Assembly: GCA_934394665.1 (NCBI GenBank)
Contig: CAKRRS010000104.1
Span: 1 to 7,571, forward strand
Reading direction: 5' to 3'
Length of the DNA stretch: 7,571 nucleotides
DNA from: an uncultured Acetatifactor sp.
Lineage (GTDB): Bacteria > Bacillota > Clostridia > Lachnospirales > Lachnospiraceae
The translations under genes and the position numbers were made by a program. Below are positions 1 to 7,500 of the stretch, one piece after another (within the stretch, counting starts at the first letter, position 1; each line of letters opens with the position of its first letter). Under the pieces are notes generated by a model, which was given only the letters and a program-made list of their open reading frames with translations, made no database searches and had not been told where the DNA came from.

Positions 1-14
1 ATACGGCAGAATGA
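1..14 (+). CDS. atpA: Probable 3' end of atpA (ATP synthase F1 alpha subunit)
   Basis: Only the last codons are present, reading Thr-Ala-Glu-stop with TGA at 12-14. The assignment rests on position alone: in bacterial atp operons the alpha-subunit gene stands directly before atpG. The stop codon overlaps the Shine-Dalgarno site of atpG (AGAGG, 14-18), which leaves 9 bases between the two genes and suggests translational coupling. The fragment is too short to show any alpha-subunit feature. Confidence 0.5.
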
Positions 15-23
15 GAGGTAACT

Positions 24-2320
<2,297 letters not shown>

Positions 2321-2340
2321 CATGAGAGGGGAGTTCAGAT

Positions 2341-2742
2341 ATGGCAGATAAAGATTTTCAACTTCGTATCATAACCCCGGAAAGAGTATTCTATGAGGGA
2401 ACTGTGGATATGGTAGAATTCAATACCACGGAAGGACAGATCGGTGTCCTTCCGGGACACATTCCCCTGACGGTGATCGTGAAGCCGGGTATCCTGCATA
2501 TTACGGAGAAGGACGGAGAGAAGGAGGCAGCACTGCATTCTGGATTCGCCGAGATCCTTCCCGAGGGAGTTATCATTCTGGCAGAGATCATCGAATGGCC
2601 CAATGAGATCGATGAGAACCGTGCGGAGGCAGCACTGCACCGTGCGGAAGAGAGACTGCGCAGCAAGACACCGGAGACGGATATTGCCAGGGCAGAGACG
2701 GCATTGCAGAGAGCAATGGCGAGAATTCAGGTGTTGCGATAA
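2341..2742 (+). CDS. atpC: ATP synthase F1 subunit epsilon
   Basis: This rotor subunit binds gamma and the c-ring and can inhibit ATP hydrolysis. At 133 aa it has normal length. Residues 1 to about 85 form the beta-sandwich domain, with family patterns such as RIITPERVFYEG, EGQIGVLPGHIPL and HSGFAEI. Residues from about 88 form the C-terminal helical hairpin, rich in Ala, Glu and Arg. The hairpin contains IDENRA at 90-95, which fits the I(L)DxxRA motif linked to ATP binding by epsilon of some Bacillus species; whether this epsilon binds ATP is inference. The start is supported by AGAGGGGAG (2325-2333), seven bases before the ATG. It is the last gene of the operon. Its final four codons (Gln-Val-Leu-Arg region) form part of the 5' arm of the terminator, and its TAA lies in the terminator loop. 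Confidence 0.97.
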   Translation: MADKDFQLRIITPERVFYEGTVDMVEFNTTEGQIGVLPGHIPLTVIVKPGILHITEKDGEKEAALHSGFAEILPEGVIILAEIIEWPNEIDENRAEAALHRAEERLRSKTPETDIARAETALQRAMARIQVLR

Positions 2743-2760
2743 TGTCGCAGCACCTTTTTT
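2730..2760 (+). terminator. Intrinsic terminator of the atp operon, overlapping the end of atpC
   Basis: GGTGTTGCGA (2730-2739) pairs with TCGCAGCACC (2745-2754) over ten positions, nine Watson-Crick and one G-U. The loop is TAATG and six Ts follow at 2755-2760. This is a textbook rho-independent terminator for + strand transcription. The atpC stop codon (2740-2742) forms most of the loop, so ribosomes finishing atpC would cover the 5' arm. No A-run precedes the stem, so it should not work for the opposite strand. Confidence 0.93.
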
Positions 2761-2887
2761 CTGTATCCTTGGTACGTTTTTTATGTAAAGCTGTTCCGCA
2801 AAAAATCAGCAATGGACGGATTGCTTTGCCGTAACGCTTTAGATTCCGCTGCGTATACTATAAAAAAGCACGGGACATTGAACTATT

Positions 2888-3232
2888 ATGATATCAAGGC
2901 CTTTTTTTATGACACTTCCGGGGTATCCCGGACGAATGGATGAAAATGAGATCTTAAATGATCTGGAATATCTGCAGCAGACCTATCCCGGAGAAGTGAG
3001 ACGCTGCCAGCGCAGAATTGCGGAAATATTGGACAAATATGACTATGAAGGCAGTATGATCTATGATGAGTATCCGGATAGACTGAGCCTGTACAGGATC
3101 GCGGACACGATCAGCACCATTTTAGAGCAGGAAGCGGAAAAAGTATCGAAGGATCTGATCCAGGTACTGGTATGCGATGAAATCTATAAGAGAAGACACG
3201 GCGGAAGACGAGGGATGATTGCGTTTTTGTAG
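2888..3232 (+). CDS. Small conserved protein of unknown function
   Basis: The longest frame gives 114 aa. Three in-frame ATGs compete: 2888 (no good ribosome site), 2909 (AAGG at 2896-2899, nine bases away; protein begins MTLPGYPGRMDENE, 107 aa) and 2936 (begins MDENEILNDLEYLQQTYP, 98 aa). I favour 2909 but cannot decide. The body is highly charged and looks all-helical, with no signal peptide or membrane segment, so it is probably cytoplasmic. The core YEGSMIYDEYPDR (53-65 counted from 2888) resembles, from memory, a signature of small hypothetical proteins in Lachnospiraceae; no function is known to me. The tail is basic (KRRHGGRRG). It lies beyond the atp terminator and so needs its own promoter. 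TATACT at 2854-2859 could be a -10 box, but I see no good -35. A possible -35 of the next promoter lies within its last codons. Confidence 0.8.
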   Translation: MISRPFFMTLPGYPGRMDENEILNDLEYLQQTYPGEVRRCQRRIAEILDKYDYEGSMIYDEYPDRLSLYRIADTISTILEQEAEKVSKDLIQVLVCDEIYKRRHGGRRGMIAFL

Positions 3233-3248
3233 GGATGCATGATATAAT
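3219..3248 (+). promoter_or_regulatory. Candidate promoter with extended -10 (copy 1 of repeat)
   Basis: TG at 3240-3241 followed by A and TATAAT at 3243-3248 is a perfect extended -10 box. TTGCGT at 3219-3224 stands 18 bases upstream as a partial -35 and lies inside the last codons of the preceding small gene. Transcription would start near 3255 and run into the structured gene-free region. This is the only one of the three copies with a recognisable -35. Confidence 0.5.
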
Positions 3249-3257
3249 GAGCGCAAG
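3240..3257 (+). repeat. Extended -10 repeat, copy 1
   Basis: This copy reads TGATATAATGAGC followed by GCAAG. Copies 2 and 3 have CTCAAG at that point, so copy 1 matches them over the first 13 bases and then after a small substitution/indel. It begins eight bases after the stop codon of the small gene and marks the upstream edge of the structured region. Confidence 0.85.
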
Positions 3258-3283
3258 AGAGTCAACCCGCTTGCGTGATTGAC
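3252..3283 (+). other. Interleaved inverted repeats (possible H-type pseudoknot)
   Basis: CGCAAG (3252-3257) is complementary to CTTGCG (3270-3275), and GTCAA (3261-3265) is complementary to TTGAC (3279-3283). The four arms alternate in the order A, B, A', B', which is the arrangement of an H-type pseudoknot with connecting loops of 3, 4 and 3 bases. The loop crossing the 6-bp stem is short, so the two stems may instead be alternatives. The segment would be at the very 5' end of a transcript from the copy 1 promoter. Confidence 0.4.
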
Positions 3284-3297
3284 GACCGGCGAATTTG

Positions 3298-3348
3298 ATC
3301 ACGATAGCTGCGTAAGCAGCGGAGAGCATCGAAGATGTGAATCGTGAT
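3298..3348 (+). other. Three-way-junction fold, module A
   Basis: An outer stem of ATCACGAT (3298-3305) with ATCGTGAT (3341-3348) is perfect over 8 bp. Inside it lie, in order, a single A, the hairpin GCTGC-GTAA-GCAGC (3307-3320, GNRA-type loop), the linker GGAGA, the hairpin GCATC-GAA-GATGT (3326-3338, one G-U pair) and the linker GA. Almost every base belongs to a stem, a stable small loop or a short junction linker. The 3' arm of the outer stem overlaps the TG and the first T of the extended -10 in copy 2, so folding and promoter use would compete in single-stranded DNA or in a read-through transcript. Confidence 0.6.
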
Positions 3349-3372
3349 ATAATGAGCCTCAAGGAAAACCAA
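3345..3372 (+). repeat. Extended -10 repeat, copy 2
   Basis: This copy matches copy 3 (3472-3499) at 27 of 28 positions; the first 24 bases are identical. It holds TG at 3345-3346 and TATAAT at 3348-3353. No -35 is visible at the right distance. A transcript starting here (near 3360) would meet the terminator-like hairpin at once, so productive transcription from this copy seems unlikely. Confidence 0.88.
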
Positions 3373-3401
3373 GCGGCTGCGAAGCAGACATTTGGTTTTT
3401 T
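3363..3401 (+). terminator. Terminator-like nested hairpin
   Basis: AAAACCAA (3365-3372) pairs perfectly with TTGGTTTT (3392-3399), and two further G-U pairs are possible at the base. It encloses a second perfect hairpin, CTGC-GAA-GCAG (3377-3387). The six Ts at 3396-3401 follow GG and form the T-tract, partly shared with the stem. TAATGAGCC (3350-3358) and GGCTCATTA (3403-3411) add an outer 9-bp pair around the whole unit. It would stop + strand transcripts reaching it from copy 1 or copy 2, upstream of the methyltransferase gene. The A-rich 5' arm might also allow weak termination of the opposite strand. Confidence 0.6.
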
Positions 3402-3410
3402 GGGCTCATT

Positions 3411-3469
3411 AGCGAACGAATAATCCTGCGAAGCAGGATATAGAGTGCGAAAGCACGAATTCGTGAGCT
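3411..3469 (+). other. Three-way-junction fold, module B
   Basis: The outer stem is AGC (3411-3413) with GCT (3467-3469), then GA opposite GA (tandem G-A mismatches), then ACGAAT (3416-3421) with ATTCGT (3459-3464). Inside are a single A, the hairpin ATCCTGC-GAA-GCAGGAT (3423-3439), the linker ATAGA, the hairpin GTGC-GAAA-GCAC (3445-3456) and the linker GA. The order and linker lengths (1, 5 and 2 bases, the last two ending in GA) are those of module A, while the stem sequences differ. CACGAATTCGTG (3454-3465) is also a 12-base perfect palindrome, so an alternative fold exists. Confidence 0.6.
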
Positions 3470-3471
3470 TA

Positions 3472-3480
3472 TGATATAAT
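3472..3480 (+). promoter_or_regulatory. Probable promoter of the methyltransferase gene
   Basis: TG at 3472-3473, A, then TATAAT at 3475-3480 is a perfect extended -10 box. No convincing -35 lies 16-18 bases upstream, which is tolerated when the -10 is extended. A start near 3487 would give a leader of about 27 bases, including the ribosome site AGGA at 3504-3507, six bases from the ATG at 3514. Confidence 0.6.
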
Positions 3481-3499
3481 GAGCCTCAAGGAAAAACAA
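3472..3499 (+). repeat. Extended -10 repeat, copy 3
   Basis: This copy matches copy 2 at 27 of 28 positions, differing by one A/C. It runs to within 14 bases of the methyltransferase start. The spacing between successive TATAAT boxes is 105 bases (copies 1 to 2) and 127 bases (copies 2 to 3), so the modules lie between direct repeats. Confidence 0.88.
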
Positions 3500-3513
3500 A
3501 GACAGGATAAATT

Positions 3514-4734
3514 ATGGAAGAATTGAAAATACTTTTACAGAAAATTTTGAATAAAGATCTGCAGCAAATAATCCTAAGTAACAGTCGTAACCCGGAGAAC
3601 GCACAGAAAGCCAAAATCCGTCCGGTGTTGCTCAAGGAGGAATTATTGTTCCAGGAGACAATCTACAAAGGAACGCAGGTATTTCATGAAAATTATACGG
3701 CGGCGCAGATGATAGACAGAATCTGTGCAGCATTGCAGGAACAGTTCCGTCAGGGAGAATTTACGGCAAAAGGGTTGAAAGCTACGGCACTGGTCAGCAA
3801 AAAAGGGAAACTGACGTTAAAAGTAAAGAACCGGGGAACTACCGGAGAAAAATCTTCCGGAGATACCACTGAGACTGTTTCGAACCCGGAAGATTTACAG
3901 TCGCTGGCTCATAACCGTACCAAACATTATATTTTAGAAGAAGGAAAACCGGTGGATTTTTTGGTGGGACTGGGCGTGCAGACGCCGGATGGCCGCGTGA
4001 CGAAGGCAAAGTTTGATAAATTCCGTCAGATCAACCGCTATCTGGAATTTGTTGAAGATGTGATCGAGGAACTGCCGCAGGATCGTACGATCCGTATTAT
4101 TGATTTCGGCTGCGGCAAATCCTACCTCACTTTTGCCATGTACTATTATCTGCATGAATTGCAGCATAGAGATATTCAGGTGACAGGACTGGATCTGAAG
4201 ACAGATGTGATCCGTCACTGCAATGAACTGGCAGAAAAACTGGGATATGACTGCCTCAAGTTTGAACGCGGAGACATCAGTACTTATAAAGGTACGGATG
4301 TAGCTGATATGGTGGTGACTCTGCATGCCTGTGACCTGGCAACGGATTATGCCCTGGATAAGGCGGTGAAATGGGGCGCACGGGTCATTCTGGCTGTGCC
4401 GTGTTGCCAGCACGAATTGAACCGCCAGATACAATGCGACAATCTGAAGCCGGTATTGAAATATGGGATCATCAAAGAACGTATGGCGGCGCTGATCACG
4501 GATGCACTGAGGGCAGATCTTCTGGAACAGCAGGGATATGAGACACAGATTCTGGAATTCATCGATATGGAACATACGCCGAAAAATCTGTTGATCCGGG
4601 CCGTGAAAAAAAGCGGTATGCGACCGAAGAGCCGGGAAAACAGTGATATTACAGAGGTGGCGGAGTTGCTCCATGTAGAACCTACACTTCGGAAATTGTT
4701 GCAGCAGAATAGGGATGAGACAAACAATGATTAA
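3514..4734 (+). CDS. SAM-dependent methyltransferase, Methyltransf_32 (METTL25/GSTCD-like) family
   Basis: The 406 aa protein has a Rossmann methyltransferase core from about residue 130 to 360 after an N-terminal region I do not recognise. SAM-binding features are visible: the motif I loop IIDFGCGKSYLTF (195-207; Asp197, Gly199, Gly201), the acidic end of the next strand in GLDLKTD (Asp227), the LHACDLATDYAL segment (270-281), and ILAVPCCQHEL (292-302). The lead-in KFRQINRYLEFVEDV and the HACD and PCCQ motifs are what I associate with Methyltransf_32, also found in eukaryotic METTL25 and GSTCD. The substrate is not known to me; an RNA is a reasonable guess but is inference. There is no signal peptide, so it should be cytoplasmic. 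The start is supported by AGGA at 3504-3507 and by an extended -10 box upstream. The tail after 365 is charged and probably helical. Confidence 0.88.
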   Translation: MEELKILLQKILNKDLQQIILSNSRNPENAQKAKIRPVLLKEELLFQETIYKGTQVFHENYTAAQMIDRICAALQEQFRQGEFTAKGLKATALVSKKGKLTLKVKNRGTTGEKSSGDTTETVSNPEDLQSLAHNRTKHYILEEGKPVDFLVGLGVQTPDGRVTKAKFDKFRQINRYLEFVEDVIEELPQDRTIRIIDFGCGKSYLTFAMYYYLHELQHRDIQVTGLDLKTDVIRHCNELAEKLGYDCLKFERGDISTYKGTDVADMVVTLHACDLATDYALDKAVKWGARVILAVPCCQHELNRQIQCDNLKPVLKYGIIKERMAALITDALRADLLEQQGYETQILEFIDMEHTPKNLLIRAVKKSGMRPKSRENSDITEVAELLHVEPTLRKLLQQNRDETNND

Positions 4735-4764
4735 TATGCGTCAGCTATTTCATTTCATGCAGGA

Positions 4765-4793
4765 TTGAAAGCAGCAGCACAGCATTGGATAGT
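4765..4793 (+). promoter_or_regulatory. Weak candidate promoter for the membrane-anchored protein gene
   Basis: TTGAAA (4765-4770, one mismatch to the -35 consensus) is followed after exactly 17 bases by GATAGT (4788-4793, two mismatches to the -10 consensus). A start near 4800 would give a leader of about 77 bases. No terminator is visible after the methyltransferase gene, so read-through from it is an equally good way to transcribe the next gene. Confidence 0.3.
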
Positions 4794-4876
4794 TATGGTA
4801 TTTATGTAAATTTGCCGGGTATAGGGAAATATAAGAAACAGACATAAAAGGCCGATTATGGTCTACAGGGAATAGA

Positions 4877-7408
4877 ATGAAAAAAAAGATAATCAGAATT
4901 GCCGTATGCGTTGTTGTTTTTTTGGTATCCGCGTGTATCATCGGCACTATCATGAATCAGGGACACAATAATATGACCATGGAAATGGCACCTGCCACGC
5001 TTCCCATGATTACGATGGAAAGCGGCGGCGTGGCATGCAACGAGTTGCACGGCAATACGGTGCAGATGGATGTGGCTTATCAGAAGGATACCGTTACATT
5101 GCTCAGAGAGGGCAGACAGGCGGACTTTACGGTGGATACTTTTGGCAGAGAGGTTACCGGGATTTCTATGGAATTGCGCAGCATTGACGGAAGCCGTTTG
5201 ATTGAAAACGGTGAGATCACCGGATGGCAGCCGTCAGGGAAAAGCTTTTCCGTTGCTTTGACATTAAAAGATCTGATTGAAACCAATACGCAATACAGCC
5301 TGACTTTGATCCTGGAGCTGGAGGGTGAGAAGGAGGTATATTATTATACAACCGTTTTATGGAACGACGACCTGCATATTGCGGAGATACTGGAATTTGC
5401 TTCGGATTTTCACGGAAAATTATATGACAAAGAAGCGGCGAAGGAACTTACAAAATATTTAGAGCCGAATTCGAAACTGGCAGATAACGGAACCTTCCAC
5501 AAGGTAAATATACACAGCAATTTCCAGCAGATCACATGGGGCAGCATGGAACCTGCACAGGAAGGAGCCGCTTCCATTCAGCTGGTACAGATCAATGGAA
5601 ATGTTGCCTCACTGTTGATGGATTTTATTGTTTCTACCGGAGATGGCAAAAATAAGACCTATTATGCGGTGGAGGAATATTACAGAATCAGATATACCTC
5701 CGAGCGCATGTATCTGTTGGATTATGAGCGTACCATGACACAGATTCCGGATACCGGGAAGATGTATGCCAATGACAAGATTTTGCTGGGAATTACAGAC
5801 GATACGGTAGACATGATGGAAAGTACCGATGGAAATACGGTGGTATTTTCTGATATGGGACAGCTGCTCAGCTATAATGCGGCCACCAATGGCCTGACGG
5901 TGATTTTTTCCTTCTATGATAAAGATAATGCAGATAAGCGTACCCTGTATGATCACCACGGGATCAAGATCCTGGATGTAGATGAGGGTGGAAATGTACG
6001 GTTTGCAGTGTATGGTTATATGAATCGCGGAAGACATGAAGGAGAGACCGGAATCCAAATCAACAGCTATGACAGCTCGCTGAATACAATTGAGGAAGAA
6101 GTCTATATCCCTTATACCAAGAGTTATACTGTGCTGCATAATGAAATGGCACAGCTTTTGTACCGGAACAGACAACAACATTTATACTTTTTCCTGGAAA
6201 ATACAGTCTATGATGTGAATCTGGAGACGAGAAGTGTGGAGCCTCTTGTAAGCATCAGGCAGGATGACAGCCTGCAGGTGTCGGAGAACCATGAGATCAT
6301 CGTATGGCAGGAAGGCGATGACATCAATCACAGCAATCAGCTGAATGTACGGAATCTGAACACCGGGGAGCAGACTGTGATCCGTGCAGAGGATGGTGAG
6401 GCAATCAGACCGTTAGGATTCATGGGAGAGGATATCATCTACGGTGTGGCGCTAGAAAGTGATATCCGGACGGAGAATTCCGGACAGGTATTTTATCCGA
6501 TGTACAAAGTCTGCATCAGTAATTCTTCTGGTGCAAATTTGAAGGAATATGCACAAGACGGTATTTACATCATCGGGTGCAGCATAGAAGGCAATCAGAT
6601 CACGCTGTCCCGACTGCTGCGGTCGGAAAACGGCAGCTATCAGGAGACCCTGGACGATCAGATCATGAATAATGTGGAAGAAGAGCCGGGGCAGAACAAG
6701 GTCGTAACGGCAGATATTGATATTTACGAGAGATATGTCCAGATACAGACAAAATCAACGATTGACATGAAGACAATCAAGGTACTGAACCCCAAAGAGG
6801 TTGTATTTGAGGGGGGAAGAGAACTGGAACTGGAGGCAGTCAGCGAAGTCCCCAGATATTATGTATACAATGCTTATGGTGTACAGGGGATTTACAGTGC
6901 ACCCGGCACGGCTGTCAAGGAAGCGTATGATACCTCCGGCATTGTTACCAATGACCGCGGAATCACAGTGTGGCTGAAAGGAAACAGGGTCAGCCGCAAT
7001 CAGATCATGGCAATCAAAGAGGAAAGTGTTACCAATCAGAAAGACAGCCTGGCAGTATGCCTGGACAACATTCTGCGGCATGCCGGAATCACACGCAATA
7101 CCGAGTATGATCTCGCACAGGGCAAGACAGCAATCGAGATCCTGTCAGAGAATATGACCGGTGTGCAGGTACTTGACTTAAGCGGCTGTAATCTGGATGC
7201 GGTATTGTATTACGTTAACCAGGACATTCCGGTACTGGCGATCCTTGAGAACGGAGAAGCGGTACTGGTGACGGGCTTCAATGAATTCAATGTGGTTATT
7301 ATGGAACCCTCTACCGGGAAACTGTACAAGAAGGGGATGAATGATGCCACAAGCTGGTTTGCAGAGAACGGGAACCATTTTGTGACCTATATGAGGATAG
7401 GAAACTAA
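4877..7408 (+). CDS. Membrane-anchored extracytoplasmic protein with probable beta-propeller and degenerate C39-like C-terminal domain
   Basis: The 843 aa product starts with MKKK and a hydrophobic helix (about 5-27), so the rest lies outside the membrane. VSAC at 17-20 fits a lipobox, but the hydrophobic stretch continues past Cys20, so an uncleaved anchor is equally possible. Residues of about 60-165 look like a beta-sandwich (VTGISMELRSIDGSRLIENGE). Residues of about 290-600 contain repeated strand-turn units such as NTVVFSDMGQLLSYNAATNG and NQLNVRNLNTGEQTVI, suggesting a beta-propeller. Residues 718-843 resemble a C39 papain-like peptidase, but the expected Cys, His and Asp appear as Ser724, Glu794 and Glu810, so it is probably a binding module. 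From memory, similar proteins occur in Lachnospiraceae without a known function. AGGGA at 4867-4871, five bases upstream, supports the start. No cell-wall sorting signal ends the protein. Confidence 0.85.
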   Translation: MKKKIIRIAVCVVVFLVSACIIGTIMNQGHNNMTMEMAPATLPMITMESGGVACNELHGNTVQMDVAYQKDTVTLLREGRQADFTVDTFGREVTGISMELRSIDGSRLIENGEITGWQPSGKSFSVALTLKDLIETNTQYSLTLILELEGEKEVYYYTTVLWNDDLHIAEILEFASDFHGKLYDKEAAKELTKYLEPNSKLADNGTFHKVNIHSNFQQITWGSMEPAQEGAASIQLVQINGNVASLLMDFIVSTGDGKNKTYYAVEEYYRIRYTSERMYLLDYERTMTQIPDTGKMYANDKILLGITDDTVDMMESTDGNTVVFSDMGQLLSYNAATNGLTVIFSFYDKDNADKRTLYDHHGIKILDVDEGGNVRFAVYGYMNRGRHEGETGIQINSYDSSLNTIEEEVYIPYTKSYTVLHNEMAQLLYRNRQQHLYFFLENTVYDVNLETRSVEPLVSIRQDDSLQVSENHEIIVWQEGDDINHSNQLNVRNLNTGEQTVIRAEDGEAIRPLGFMGEDIIYGVALESDIRTENSGQVFYPMYKVCISNSSGANLKEYAQDGIYIIGCSIEGNQITLSRLLRSENGSYQETLDDQIMNNVEEEPGQNKVVTADIDIYERYVQIQTKSTIDMKTIKVLNPKEVVFEGGRELELEAVSEVPRYYVYNAYGVQGIYSAPGTAVKEAYDTSGIVTNDRGITVWLKGNRVSRNQIMAIKEESVTNQKDSLAVCLDNILRHAGITRNTEYDLAQGKTAIEILSENMTGVQVLDLSGCNLDAVLYYVNQDIPVLAILENGEAVLVTGFNEFNVVIMEPSTGKLYKKGMNDATSWFAENGNHFVTYMRIGN

Positions 7409-7421
7409 CTGGCAAGTTAGT
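7404..7421 (+). other. Hairpin over the stop codon of the membrane-anchored protein gene
   Basis: ACTAACT (7404-7410) and AGTTAGT (7415-7421) form a perfect 7-bp stem with loop GGCA. The TAA stop codon (7406-7408) lies in the 5' arm. No T-run follows, so it is at best a poor terminator and may instead protect the 3' end of the mRNA. GAAAC (7401-7405) and GTTTC (7427-7431) offer a competing outer pair. Confidence 0.5.
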
Positions 7422-7475
7422 GAACTGTTTCATGCCACGTAGCCCCGGCTGCATATAAGAAACGCTGACATCGCG

Positions 7476-7494
7476 GTGTGCTTTAGCACACTTT
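7476..7494 (+). terminator. Hairpin with short T-tract, weak terminator candidate
   Basis: GTGTGC (7476-7481) and GCACAC (7486-7491) form a perfect 6-bp stem with loop TTTA, followed by only three Ts. It is 68 bases after the stop of the large gene. The stem is convincing but the T-tract is poor, so termination may be partial. It is the best terminator candidate for the large gene within the window. Confidence 0.4.
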
Positions 7495-7500
7495 GCTCGG

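Noticed and set aside
2761..2780. Second terminator from GTATCC/GGTAC followed by six Ts
   Set aside because: The stem is about five pairs with a bulge and leaves a two-base loop, which is not a viable hairpin.
2808..2825. AGCAAT-GGACGG-ATTGCT hairpin after the atp terminator
   Set aside because: A 6-bp AT-containing stem with no T-run or conserved context is expected by chance and adds nothing to the strong terminator at 2730-2760.
2862..2908. AAAAAAG (2862-2868) and CTTTTTT (2901-2907) as an attenuator before the small gene
   Set aside because: The pairing is almost all A-T with a 32-base gap and only a 4-bp inner stem, so it would be unstable; the T-run more likely is leader or coding sequence.
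3240..3499. CRISPR array
   Set aside because: Only three repeats are present, spacing is unequal (105 and 127 bases), the intervening segments are palindromic rather than spacer-like, and no cas gene is in the window.
3934..4674. Long open frame on the - strand inside the methyltransferase gene (246 codons)
   Set aside because: It lies entirely opposite a gene with clear family motifs, shows no recognisable protein features, and has the look of a frame left open by codon bias.
4727..4768. Short frame ATG ATT AAT ATG CGT ... TGA overlapping the methyltransferase stop (13 codons)
   Set aside because: The ribosome site is poorly spaced (AGGGA 11 bases away) and 13 codons carry no recognisable signal. 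A decayed start of a former gene is possible but not supported.
5609..6181. 190-codon open frame on the - strand inside the large surface protein gene
   Set aside because: It is antisense to a continuous gene, has no recognisable domain or good ribosome site, and its Ile/His-rich composition is typical of a shadow frame.
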